Shown here: positions 5,815-12,947 of the stretch, one piece after another | Layout of the letters: each line of letters opens with the position of its first letter | How positions within the stretch are numbered: position 1 is the stretch's first letter | Assembly (NCBI GenBank): GCA_964506935.1 | Contig: CAZDOD010000074.1 | Span: 1 to 13,055, forward strand | Direction: 5' to 3' | Length of the DNA: 13,055 nucleotides | DNA from: CAZDOD01 sp964506935 | GTDB taxonomy: Bacteria > Desulfobacterota > Zymogenia > Zymogenales > Zymogenaceae | Translations under genes and position numbers: made by a program | Notes under the pieces: generated by a model | The model's input: the letters and a program-made list of their open reading frames with translations, nothing else | Told to the model about the DNA's origin: nothing | Database searches by the model: none

Positions 5815-7169
5815 GGGGAATTCTTAACAGGCTTCCTTTGTCTTCTCCTTCGACTCCTATGGCCCGCAGGCGGCCTGAGGAGTCGCCTTATGGGATCGGA
5901 GTTGTCATTTGCCGGAGGCCACGTGGCGTCTGGGAAATGCCCGTAGGCCCTGCTTACTAAACCGAGGAGTTCAAAGACCTCGGGATTCCGCACCTTCTTC
6001 CTCAAATGGAATGGAGAGGAGCCCCTCTCTATAAGCTTGAGCATCTTCCATGTGAGGTAGAAGAGCTGCTTCATTGTATCAATATTTTTTTTCGATATCC
6101 CAATCTGCCTTGAGTATTCCACTAGATGCCTTTGTATCAATTGTGGGATATCCAGATATCCTCCGTCCTTTTTATTTTTGGCCTCATCCGCCAGTGCAAA
6201 AGCGGCGGGGAACATCGGGACAGAAAAGAGAAAGGGGGTGGACAACTCTCTTTTGGAGCCAATAAGGGCATCGAGCAAACCAAGGGACGATAAAAGAAAC
6301 TCCTCTGTGATTTTACCTTTATCTATGGACTCCTGTATTGACGGAAAAAGCACCTTCAGGATGCCGTACTCTGAAAACAGCCTGAAAGATTCTTTCGATT
6401 TTCCGCTCTTTAAATCCTTCAATAGCTCCTCACCGATCCTCGCGGGGGGACAAAGGCCTATTTTATCGTACATCTCTTTTATAGCCGAACTCGTCGACTC
6501 ACTGATAGTGAAACCGGTGCGGGCGGCGTGACGAATGACCCGTATCATACGCACAGGGTCCTCGGAGAACCTTACCTTCGGGTCTCCGATGATCCTTATA
6601 ATACCGTCCTCGAGATCTCTTAAGCCCCCAACATAATCTATAATCGAAAAATCGGCGATATTATAGAAGAGGCCGTTGATAGTAATATCACGGCGGAAGG
6701 CGTCCTCCCTCGTTGTCCCGAATGTGTTGTCGCGGATTGTAGGCGCATCTCCATTTGACGCTTCGTCGTCGGTCTTCCTCCTGAAGGTGGTGACCTCTAT
6801 GATCTTGTTCCCCTTAAACCTGATGTGGACTATTCTGAATCTTCTCCCGATAATGAGGCTGTTTCCGAAAAGGCGCTTTATCTCCCTCGGGCTGGCGTCG
6901 GTGCCCACATCAAAATCTTTCGGTTTTTTACCCAACAGAAAGTCACGCACGCTTCCACCCACAAGATAGGCCTGATAGCCGTGGTTGTGGAGGCGGTAGA
7001 GGACCTTAAGTGCGTCCCGGTCTATATATTTTCGGGATATGGGATGTTTATCTCTGGATAGGACTACTGGTTTTCGTGTCCTTTGAGCGGGAGATGTCCC
7101 TGTGATTTTTCTTACCTTCTCCCCGCCGAGAGTAAGAAATGATGTTATTTTATCGGTAAGCCTGCCCAA
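5811..7169 (-). CDS. pcnB: PcnB-type poly(A) polymerase / class II tRNA nucleotidyltransferase
   Basis: 452-residue RNA nucleotidyltransferase that adds nucleotides to RNA 3' ends. The core starts near residue 44 (ISRKYIDRDALKVLYRL). Nucleotide-binding LVGGSVRD is at 69-76, catalytic DFD at 85-87 and RRDITIN at 159-165. The neck and body helices (RFSEDPVRMIRVIRHAARTGF) follow at about 200-220. The tail is strongly basic (about 428-447), as in poly(A) polymerase I, and overall length is close to the E. coli enzyme. These features favour PcnB, but class II CCA-, CC- or A-adding enzymes are similar and sequence alone does not exclude them. The start is TTG 7169: an in-frame TGA at 7193-7191 closes the frame upstream and no ATG or GTG occurs before the core. 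No clear Shine-Dalgarno is present. mtnA lies 120 nt upstream and tRNA-Pro 33 nt downstream. Confidence 0.87.
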   Translation of the reverse strand: MGRLTDKITSFLTLGGEKVRKITGTSPAQRTRKPVVLSRDKHPISRKYIDRDALKVLYRLHNHGYQAYLVGGSVRDFLLGKKPKDFDVGTDASPREIKRLFGNSLIIGRRFRIVHIRFKGNKIIEVTTFRRKTDDEASNGDAPTIRDNTFGTTREDAFRRDITINGLFYNIADFSIIDYVGGLRDLEDGIIRIIGDPKVRFSEDPVRMIRVIRHAARTGFTISESTSSAIKEMYDKIGLCPPARIGEELLKDLKSGKSKESFRLFSEYGILKVLFPSIQESIDKGKITEEFLLSSLGLLDALIGSKRELSTPFLFSVPMFPAAFALADEAKNKKDGGYLDIPQLIQRHLVEYSRQIGISKKNIDTMKQLFYLTWKMLKLIERGSSPFHLRKKVRNPEVFELLGLVSRAYGHFPDATWPPANDNSDPIRRLLRPPAGHRSRRRRQRKPVKNSP

Positions 7170-7227
7170 AAGTTTAAAATCAGAATAGGTTCACAAGAAA
7201 TCAGCTCAGACCTCAACTCTTATCATA

Positions 7228-7261
7228 CGATTAATATAATCGAAAAATTTCCTATTTGCAA
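7228..7261 (-). promoter_or_regulatory. Putative pcnB promoter with a palindrome over the -10
   Basis: On the minus strand there is TTGCAA (7261-7256), a 17-bp spacer and TATATT (7238-7233), matching 4/6 and 5/6. The start would be near 7226, giving a leader of about 57 nt. A perfect palindrome, CGATTA-ATA-TAATCG (7228-7242), covers the -10 element completely, a classic place for a repressor site. It suggests that pcnB can be transcribed independently of mtnA. Confidence 0.45.
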
Positions 7262-7275
7262 CATCTTTTTTAGGT

Positions 7276-7300
7276 AAAAGACCAGGGCTTCAGGTCTCCC
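7276..7300 (-). terminator. Possible weak terminator at the mtnA 3' end
   Basis: On the minus strand, AGACC (7297-7293) pairs with GGTCT (7283-7279) around a 9-nt loop that includes the mtnA stop codon. G-T pairs extend the stem outward and a short TTTT follows. The T-run is brief and the stem contains coding bases, so termination would be partial at best. Confidence 0.3.
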
Positions 7301-8330
7301 TTACGACCATTTCTATACCCCTCCGATATGGCGGTTTTATTATACCCTTTTCCGTTATTATAGCGCTGATGTAACGATTCGGGGTTATATCGAAGGCGGG
7401 ATTCAACACCTTTACATCGGGAGGTGAAATAAGGTTCCCCATTATGGTTCGAACCTCCATCGGGTCTCGCTCTTCTATCGGGATATCTTCACCTTTTAGG
7501 ATGTTTTTGTCTATCGTGGATGTCGGGGCGGCGACATAAAACGGGATCTTGTTCTCTTTTGCAAGCACCGCGTGTGAATATGTGCCGATCTTGTTTGCGA
7601 CATCCCCGTTTTTTGCGATCCTGTCGGCACCCGTGATGACCTTTTGTATCTTTTCTGTCTTGAGAAAATGGCCCGTCATGCCATCGGTGATCAGCGTTAC
7701 ATCTATCCCGTCTGCCAAGAGCTCCCACGAGGTCAGTCGGCTCCCCTGAAGCAGAGGGCGTGTCTCTGTGGCTATTACTCTTATTTCTTTTCCCGCCTCG
7801 ATCGCCGAACGTATCACCCCCAGTGCCGTGCCGTAACCTGCCGTCGCAAGCGCACCGGCGTTGCAGTGGGTAAGGACGGTATCCCCCGATTCAAGTAGCC
7901 TTTCGCCCTCTTTCCCGATCATGATGTTCGCCTCGATGTCTTCCCGATAGATCTTTTCGGCCTCAAGCTCAAGGGCACTAGCGATCCCGTCGGGATCTTC
8001 GCCGGAGTTCCCTGCCACAAGTTCCATCCTATCAAGTGCCCAGAAGAGATTTCTCGCCGTGGGACGGGACAAAGCGATAAGGCCTGTAACCTCCCGAAAT
8101 TTCAACAGGAAATCGTCTCTACCCTCGGCGGTTATGGCCCTGGCACCCAGTGCCGCCCCCATCGCCGCCGCCACTCCGATGGCCGGGGCGCCGCGAATCG
8201 CGAGATCCTTTATTGCACGTGCCACTTCGGATGGATTACTTAGCGTTATATAGGATACTTTAATGGGGAGCAATCTCTGGTCGAGGATCTCAATTTTGTC
8301 CCCCAACCACTTTATTGTATGAAAAGACAT
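7290..8330 (-). CDS. mtnA: S-methyl-5-thioribose-1-phosphate isomerase
   Basis: Converts methylthioribose-1-phosphate to methylthioribulose-1-phosphate in the methionine salvage pathway, recycling the methylthioadenosine left by polyamine synthesis and related reactions. The 346-residue protein is full length for the family and of the eIF2B-like fold. RGAPAIG is at 46-52, THCNAG with the expected catalytic Cys156 at 154-159, ETRPLLQGSRLT at 189-200, GADRI with the expected catalytic Asp236 at 234-238, NKIGTY at 246-251, and AFDITP at 312-317. ATG 8330 lies 12 nt after the stop of the AsmA-like gene and has no clear Shine-Dalgarno, so translational coupling is plausible. No other mtn genes are in the window. 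The function is clear from the family; operon membership is inferred. Confidence 0.96.
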   Translation of the reverse strand: MSFHTIKWLGDKIEILDQRLLPIKVSYITLSNPSEVARAIKDLAIRGAPAIGVAAAMGAALGARAITAEGRDDFLLKFREVTGLIALSRPTARNLFWALDRMELVAGNSGEDPDGIASALELEAEKIYREDIEANIMIGKEGERLLESGDTVLTHCNAGALATAGYGTALGVIRSAIEAGKEIRVIATETRPLLQGSRLTSWELLADGIDVTLITDGMTGHFLKTEKIQKVITGADRIAKNGDVANKIGTYSHAVLAKENKIPFYVAAPTSTIDKNILKGEDIPIEERDPMEVRTIMGNLISPPDVKVLNPAFDITPNRYISAIITEKGIIKPPYRRGIEMVVRET

Positions 8331-8342
8331 TGTGATTGGTGA

Positions 8343-9881
8343 TTAATAAGAGTTGGTTTTGATAAATTTGATGGTGAATCCTTCTTTATACTTCTCGTCG
8401 AGTTTCTCTTTGAACTCCTCAAATATCTCATCCGCATTTTTCTCTGTGAGGAATTCCGGTCTCAAAATGAACTCTGGATTCTCCACGCTTCCCGTCATAT
8501 GGAAGGGTATTGCGACTCGCCCCGTGGGGGTGTCGATAAGGGAGGGAATATATTCGGATTTTATTTCGAGGGCGAGGTTGTCGGATAAAAAGATATCTCC
8601 GTCGAAATTAACCAAGCCCTGAAGGTCTATCTCGCCCTTGGCCATGGCATCCCACTCCGATGATTTAAACGCAAGTGCCGAGGTCGAGAACTTTTTCCCG
8701 AAAAAGACAAAGCTCCCGCCTACTATCGTGAAGCTCGTGTCGAGAAACTCAGAAATGCCCTTATTGGGTATGAGACCGAGGGAAAGGAGTTCGGTACGCA
8801 TACTGAAGGAAGAAATATGTCCTTCCTCAATCCTTGCTAGTCCCCCTCCCGAAAGATCCTTTAGTATTTCATCCAAGGTCTCCCCTTTGCCGGTAAAAGT
8901 CCCTTCAAAGGTGAGCATGCCGAAACATTTTTCATCATTTTTACTTATGATCCTCAGAAGTTTGTTCGCCATCGCATTTTTGATGCAGGCGTTGATGACC
9001 ACTTCATATGGTCTAGTTGAAAGGTCAAGAAGGCCTTTTGACTTTACGGTCCCGCCGAAAATCTTAAATTTCAAATCCTCCACCCTGAAGATACTCTCCC
9101 TAACCTCGCCCTTGAGCACTACATTTTCAATCGGGACGCCATAGATAAAACCGGTTGAGACACTCGAGGTAAGAGCCCCGCAAAATGGAATCTCATCTTT
9201 AAACTCCTCCGGCTTGATGTTGATTCCCTTGGAAAGGATAAAATCCGATATTTCGAGGTTCATCCCCTTGAACCGAAGCACTTCTTTTGGGACTTCCCCC
9301 TCACTATTGCCCTCCTCACTATTGCCCTCCCCACTACTGCTCATATAAGTAACTTCGGCATCGACAAGCCCTATCTCTTTTATATCGGCTTTCTTCTCCC
9401 TTAAAGTGGGTATCGAGATACCCGATGAATTTGTAGGGGTGATGTTGTTGTTTTGTCGTCCCTCATATTCTCCGGAACCGATCGACGCTACGTTGAGCCT
9501 TCCCTCCTCATCTTCGATGATCGATATCTCCGAACCGACCAACTTGATGCTATCCATCACAAGTCTTCCGCCGAAAATTGGGAGGAGTTTTATTGAGATG
9601 ATAATCTTTTTTGATTTCAGGAAAGGTTTTTCTGAGAATTCGGGATCATCGGCAATCTGCACATCTTTAAGGACGATCTCCGGCCCTTTTGCGAACCAGA
9701 AGCTCAGATCCCCCGCCCTCACGTCCCGCTTCAGCTCATTTGAAAACCAATCCTCTATATCCGCGAGGTAGAGGTCTTTATCCAATATCCTGGGGAGAAA
9801 GATGACGCCAGAAGCGATGAGCAAAGCAAAAAATGATAGTATGACAGCAAAAANNNNNNNNNNTTTAAGTAACTTTATCAT
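8343..9881 (-). CDS. AsmA-like inner-membrane-anchored envelope protein (contains N gap)
   Basis: Protein of about 512 residues with one N-terminal membrane segment (about 11-30, FAVILSFFALLIASGVIFL) and a large region predicted to face the periplasm. The N-terminal part resembles AsmA (LKDVQIADDPEF, LLPIFGGRLVMDSIKLVGSEISIIEDEEGRLN, about 70-130). The C-terminal part has the AsmA pattern of a GTFTGKG-type strand, LSGGGLARIEEGHI and amphipathic beta strands. AsmA-like proteins are linked to outer-membrane assembly or lipid transport; the exact role here is unknown. It is shorter than the large AsmA/TamB proteins. Ten N at 9854-9863 fall within codons 7-10, just before the membrane segment. 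The reading frame happens to stay open, but the true gap length is unknown. ATG 9881 has only weak ribosome-site support. A low-complexity 15-bp repeat lies at 9300-9344. Confidence 0.8.
   Translation of the reverse strand: MIKLLKXXXXFAVILSFFALLIASGVIFLPRILDKDLYLADIEDWFSNELKRDVRAGDLSFWFAKGPEIVLKDVQIADDPEFSEKPFLKSKKIIISIKLLPIFGGRLVMDSIKLVGSEISIIEDEEGRLNVASIGSGEYEGRQNNNITPTNSSGISIPTLREKKADIKEIGLVDAEVTYMSSSGEGNSEEGNSEGEVPKEVLRFKGMNLEISDFILSKGINIKPEEFKDEIPFCGALTSSVSTGFIYGVPIENVVLKGEVRESIFRVEDLKFKIFGGTVKSKGLLDLSTRPYEVVINACIKNAMANKLLRIISKNDEKCFGMLTFEGTFTGKGETLDEILKDLSGGGLARIEEGHISSFSMRTELLSLGLIPNKGISEFLDTSFTIVGGSFVFFGKKFSTSALAFKSSEWDAMAKGEIDLQGLVNFDGDIFLSDNLALEIKSEYIPSLIDTPTGRVAIPFHMTGSVENPEFILRPEFLTEKNADEIFEEFKEKLDEKYKEGFTIKFIKTNSY
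9300..9344. repeat. 15-bp tandem repeat, about three copies, inside the AsmA-like gene
   Basis: The unit CTCACTATTGCCCTC occurs exactly at 9300-9314 and 9315-9329, and a degenerate third copy follows at 9330-9344. On the coding strand it gives an acidic, polar five-residue repeat (EGNSE/EGNSEG, residues about 181-195) in a linker. The period is a multiple of three, so copy-number change would keep the frame. Confidence 0.8.
9854..9863. other. Assembly gap (10 N)
   Basis: A run of ten undetermined bases lies 18 bp inside the start of the AsmA-like gene. Round-number N runs usually mark scaffold joins of arbitrary length. The joins on both sides, including the gatB to AsmA-like gene order, therefore depend on the scaffolding. 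Confidence 0.98.
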
Positions 9882-9972
9882 TTCGTTTTTTCAGTCCCTT
9901 AAAAAAACGCCCCCCGCCTCCCCCCTGCCACCGATCACCTCCCCTTGCCTTCCCTCGAAAATGGGCTTATTT

Positions 9973-11403
9973 CTATTCCTTCAGCTTTTCTACTAAAATA
10001 TCGTTTACCATCTGTGGATTCGCCTTCCCCTTCGTCTCCTTCATGACCTGACCCACAAAAAACTTCAAGAGCTTCTCTTTTCCTGCCTTATAATCTTTTG
10101 CCTCTTTAGGATTATTTGAAATGACCCTTGTGATTGCCTCCTCGATCTCGCCTGCGTTCGTTATCTGAACGAGTCCCTTTTCTCTTACGATATCTTCGGG
10201 GCTCTTTTGGGTCTTATACATCTCGGAGAACACGGTCTTTGCGATCTTCCCGCTTATCGTTCCGTCCTCGATAAGGCCGATAAGCTGTGCCATCGCCTTG
10301 GGGGATATGGGGGAGTCTTGGATGTCTATCTTGTTTTCCTTCAGCTCTCTCATAAGTTCAACCATGATCCAGTTGCTCGCGAGCTTGGGTGCTGCACCGG
10401 CCGAGACCACCGCTTCGAAGTAGTCGGCTATCTCGCTTTCGGTTGTTAGGACAGACGCATCGTACCTCGGGAGATTGTAGTCCTTTGTAAAACGCTCGAC
10501 CTTCTCACCCGGTAGCTCCGGCAAATCCTCTCTTACCTTCTCTATCCATTTTCTATCGATCTTCAGCAATACGAGATCTGGATCGGGGAAATATCGGTAG
10601 TCGTGGGCCTCTTCCTTCCCCCTCATGGATTCCGTGATGTTTTTAGGCTCGTTCCAAAGGCGTGTCTCCTGGATGACCTTGCCACCTTCTTTTAAGACCT
10701 CGGTCTGTCTATAGATCTCATATTCAAGGGCATGCTCAACGTGCCTGAACGAGTTCATGTTCTTGAGCTCGGTCCTCGTCCCGAATTCTTTCGCCCCCTC
10801 CGGCATTACCGAGACGTTGGCATCGCATCGAAAGCTCCCCTCCTCCATGTTTCCGTCGCATACTTCGAGATAGCGGAGGATGCTCCTGAGTTTACGCAGA
10901 TATTCGCCCGCCTCTTCGGGGGATTTTATATCGGGCTCGGACACGATCTCGAGAAGCGGAACGCCCGTCCTGTTTAAATCTACGTAGGATACGGGCGCCC
11001 TCTCATCGTGAAGGAGCTTTCCGGCGTCCTCCTCCATGTGTATGCGGGTTATTCCGATCTTCTTTTTCGTCCCGTTTTTATCTATCTCGATGTAACCGCC
11101 GCGTGCAAGGGGGAACTCATACTGGGAGATCTGGTATCCTTTGGGGAGGTCGGGATAGAAGTAGTTCTTCCTTGCAAACTGGGAGGTGGCGGCGATCTCG
11201 CCGTGGGTGGCGAGGGCCGCCCTTATCCCGAACTCAACGACTTTCTTGTTTAGGACAGGCAAAACCCCGGGCTGGGCCGTACATACAGGACAGATTTGTG
11301 AGTTGGGCTCTGCTCCGAACTCCGCCGAACAGCCACAGAAAATTTTCGAGCCGGTGAGGAGCTGGGCGTGAACCTCAAGACCGATAACGGCTATATAATT
11401 CAT
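9973..11403 (-). CDS. gatB: Aspartyl/glutamyl-tRNA amidotransferase subunit B
   Basis: Subunit of GatCAB, which converts Glu-tRNA(Gln) and/or Asp-tRNA(Asn) to the correctly amidated forms. GatB holds the tRNA and phosphorylates the misacylated residue. The 476-residue protein is full length. IGLEVHAQL is at 7-15. Four likely zinc-ligand cysteines (C23, C25, C38, C41) frame the family signature around PNSQICPVC. HMEEDAGKLLHD, DLNRTGVPLLEIVSEPD, FRCDANVS and GTRTELKNMNSFRHVEHALEYEI are all present. The last 140 or so residues form the YqeY-like tRNA-binding tail. ATG 11403 is preceded only by a close AAAGGG. gatA and gatC are not beside it in this window. It is the first gene of the run gatB, AsmA-like, mtnA, pcnB, with a 91-nt G-rich spacer before the AsmA-like gene. 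Confidence 0.97.
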   Translation of the reverse strand: MNYIAVIGLEVHAQLLTGSKIFCGCSAEFGAEPNSQICPVCTAQPGVLPVLNKKVVEFGIRAALATHGEIAATSQFARKNYFYPDLPKGYQISQYEFPLARGGYIEIDKNGTKKKIGITRIHMEEDAGKLLHDERAPVSYVDLNRTGVPLLEIVSEPDIKSPEEAGEYLRKLRSILRYLEVCDGNMEEGSFRCDANVSVMPEGAKEFGTRTELKNMNSFRHVEHALEYEIYRQTEVLKEGGKVIQETRLWNEPKNITESMRGKEEAHDYRYFPDPDLVLLKIDRKWIEKVREDLPELPGEKVERFTKDYNLPRYDASVLTTESEIADYFEAVVSAGAAPKLASNWIMVELMRELKENKIDIQDSPISPKAMAQLIGLIEDGTISGKIAKTVFSEMYKTQKSPEDIVREKGLVQITNAGEIEEAITRVISNNPKEAKDYKAGKEKLLKFFVGQVMKETKGKANPQMVNDILVEKLKE

Positions 11404-11453
11404 GACCCTTTAATACTTCGTCTATTTGTTAGAGTATTTTATAAAGATTTTGA

Positions 11454-11462
11454 ATTATACCA
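11454..11462 (-). promoter_or_regulatory. Extended -10 promoter candidate for gatB
   Basis: On the minus strand, TGG followed by a perfect TATAAT (11462-11454) forms an extended -10 element. An ATAACA-like -35 sits 18 bp upstream. The start would be near 11447, giving a leader of about 44 nt. It probably drives the gatB-containing operon. Confidence 0.5.
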
Positions 11463-11595
11463 AATTATCGATATGGATGTTATCTTTTTCAATCTAAAAA
11501 TAATTAAATTTTTTTAATTAGAGAGGCGGGGAAATTAAAAATTGAAATACAAGTTCCAATGTCGAGAAGATAGAAAAAAAGCATACACTATCTCA

Positions 11596-11624
11596 TTGAC
11601 CGAATATTTATCGTTTCGTATAAT
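11596..11624 (+). promoter_or_regulatory. Strong sigma70-type promoter of the CMD-family gene
   Basis: TTGACC (11596-11601, 5/6), a 17-bp spacer and TATAAT (11619-11624, 6/6): the best promoter match in the window. Transcription from about 11631 excludes the upstream TTG 11542 as a start codon for this transcript. Confidence 0.65.
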
Positions 11625-11712
11625 GTCTGCCAAAAAGATTTTTGTTGTGAATCCGTACTTTAAGTTGAGGTCAGAATCTTTATTTTCTGGCCTGACAAAG
11701 GAGAAGAGAGTG

Positions 11713-12108
11713 ATGAAATCAGAGAGGTACAAAATAGGATGGGAAAAATTAGCGGAAATCGACGGGGAGCAAGGTGAAAGAGTTGTAGAAGCCCTAAAAG
11801 ATATTTCCCCGGAGTTCGCTGATTTGTTAATAGAGTTTCCTTTTGGAGATGTTTACAGCCGTCCGGGATTGGATTTAAAATCCAGAGAGATAGCAACTTT
11901 GGCAGCCTTGACCGCTATGGGAACGGCAAGCCCCCAATTAAAGGTACATATTCATGGGGCGCTAAATGTTGGATGCACACGTACGGAAATAATTGAGGTT
12001 ATGATACAAATGGCCGTCTACGCAGGTTTCCCGGCCGCTCTAAACGGTCTTTTTGCCGCAAAAGAGGTGTTTGACGAGCGGGAAAACAAGGTAAATAACC
12101 AGGTCTAA
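11713..12108 (+). CDS. Carboxymuconolactone decarboxylase (CMD) family protein
   Basis: 131-residue all-helical protein of the CMD/AhpD superfamily. The family core is at about 35-118: LDLKSREIATLAALTAMG, then LKVHIHGALNVGCTRTEIIEVMIQMAVYAGFPAALNG, with H79 and H81 near the expected active-site region. The AhpD CxxC redox pair is absent, so it groups with the carboxymuconolactone-decarboxylase/YurZ-like branch and not the peroxidase branch. The substrate is unknown, and many members are not true decarboxylases. The start is ATG 11713 because GGAG lies 9 nt before it, the family normally begins here, and the promoter at 11596-11624 lies between this ATG and the farther TTG 11542. It stands alone on the plus strand, diverging from gatB and converging with the exported-protein gene at 12241. 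Confidence 0.87.
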   Translation: MKSERYKIGWEKLAEIDGEQGERVVEALKDISPEFADLLIEFPFGDVYSRPGLDLKSREIATLAALTAMGTASPQLKVHIHGALNVGCTRTEIIEVMIQMAVYAGFPAALNGLFAAKEVFDERENKVNNQV

Positions 12109-12240
12109 TTGGGTGTTTGAGATTGAGGGTATCTATCAAGATATAGGTATCATCAAAGACTTAGAATAAACCGAGATGTCTCTGATTATTGTTTCATGAT
12201 CGATATTTCATGGGCAATTTTTACTTTTAAAAACTCAATT

Positions 12241-12819
12241 TTATTTCAACATCGTGTAGCCCGGTGGAAGCTCAAAGAGAGAATCTTTAAGGGCGCAGAT
12301 TTTGATGTTCTTATATTCCTTGGTCAAACGATAGCCACTTTTCTCAAGCTCCATTTTTATGGGGTAGTCAAGTTCCTGTGCGTGATAGATGGTGAGTTTC
12401 CCCAATGAAGTGTCGTGAAATCTATAAAGATAGATATCACACAACATCCCGGCAATCGTCTGCGTCCCAATAAATTCTTTCGTGGCGATTTCATTGAGAT
12501 TGCGATTCAACTCGACAACAATGTAATCATCGCTCATGTAGTTCCATAATTCCGAATACAACTCGCTGTTTGGATAAATCGTCCATTGAGCGCCGAAATC
12601 ACCAGGATAGATGATTATCTCTTCTCCAGTCTCCGTTTTTAGCTCGTATCGGACATTTGTGTCTTTGACATACACAACTCCATCGTATATTTTTCCGTCT
12701 TTATCCACAATAACATCGGCTTTGAATTCAGCGCACCATCCCCAAGATGTCAAAAAAGTCATCGTCATAAAGACAGAAAGCATTATGCAAATACTTGTCT
12801 TTGAGATTCTTCGGTTCAT
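12241..12819 (-). CDS. Exported protein resembling the LolA/DUF4412 group
   Basis: 192 residues from the chosen start. Residues 1-30 form a signal peptide (MNRRISK, hydrophobic stretch to W26, then WCA), with probable cleavage after A30; the Trp at -3 is unusual and there is no clear lipobox. The mature part is beta-rich with the pattern of LolA-like/DUF4412 periplasmic proteins: EFKADVIV, GVVYVKDTNVRYEL, EEIIIYPGDFGAQWTIYP, SELYSEL, GTQTIAGMLCDIY, LDYPIKMELE and FELPPGYTML. C127 and C175 could form a disulfide. The role is unknown; envelope lipid or lipoprotein handling is a guess from the fold. Start choice: the frame also has ATG 12834, but GGAG lies 9 nt before ATG 12819, which starts a typical signal peptide. 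The gene is monocistronic on this view, with an extended -10 promoter upstream. Confidence 0.75.
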   Translation of the reverse strand: MNRRISKTSICIMLSVFMTMTFLTSWGWCAEFKADVIVDKDGKIYDGVVYVKDTNVRYELKTETGEEIIIYPGDFGAQWTIYPNSELYSELWNYMSDDYIVVELNRNLNEIATKEFIGTQTIAGMLCDIYLYRFHDTSLGKLTIYHAQELDYPIKMELEKSGYRLTKEYKNIKICALKDSLFELPPGYTMLK

Positions 12820-12849
12820 ATTTCTTTGCTCCATTCGAAAATTTGACTA

Positions 12850-12858
12850 ATTATATCA
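12850..12858 (-). promoter_or_regulatory. Extended -10 promoter candidate for the exported-protein gene
   Basis: On the minus strand, TGA directly followed by a perfect TATAAT (12858-12850) makes an extended -10. No good -35 exists at 16-18 bp. The start near 12843 gives a leader of about 24 nt with the GGAG site. Confidence 0.45.
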
Positions 12859-12896
12859 TATATTAAATTTCTGAGAGTGTAAAAAAAGAGGGGGGT

Positions 12897-12947
12897 CTGA
12901 AAAAAATTAGGCTCTAAGCCGTAACGAGGCAAAAAACTAATTTTCAG
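12897..12947. repeat. Imperfect inverted repeat with terminator-like minus-strand half
   Basis: The left arm is CTGAAAAAAATTAG (12897-12910). The right arm CTAATTTTCAG (12937-12947) is its complement except for three extra A in the left arm. Inside, GGCT-CTA-AGCC (12910-12920) forms a 4-bp stem. On the minus strand this small stem is followed by TAATTTTTTT, as in a weak intrinsic terminator for a gene off the right edge. The remaining sequence to 13055 has stops in all frames I read and shows no RNA gene that I recognise. Confidence 0.4.

Larger units (their letters stand above)
11404..11712. other. Divergent promoter region between gatB and the CMD-family gene
   Basis: 309 bp with strong promoter candidates on both strands (11454-11462 minus, 11596-11624 plus). 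A frame open on the plus strand from TTG 11542 is read here as untranslated, because it starts upstream of the plus-strand promoter. In the predicted leader, AGGTCAG (11668-11674) can pair as RNA with CTGGCCT (11687-11693), with one G-U pair, just before the ribosome site. Confidence 0.6.

Noticed and set aside
8331..8345. SAM-related riboswitch before mtnA
   Set aside because: Only 12 nt separate mtnA from the preceding gene, leaving no room for a leader structure.
9907..9955. Short minus-strand frame of about 15 codons after AGGGGAGG in the gatB to AsmA spacer
   Set aside because: It has a ribosome-like site, but the peptide is only G-run codons and ends at once; a G-rich spacer explains it better.
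11542..11712. Coding extension of the CMD-family gene to TTG 11542
   Set aside because: It contains the strong promoter, has no family resemblance, and a better ribosome site lies before ATG 11713.
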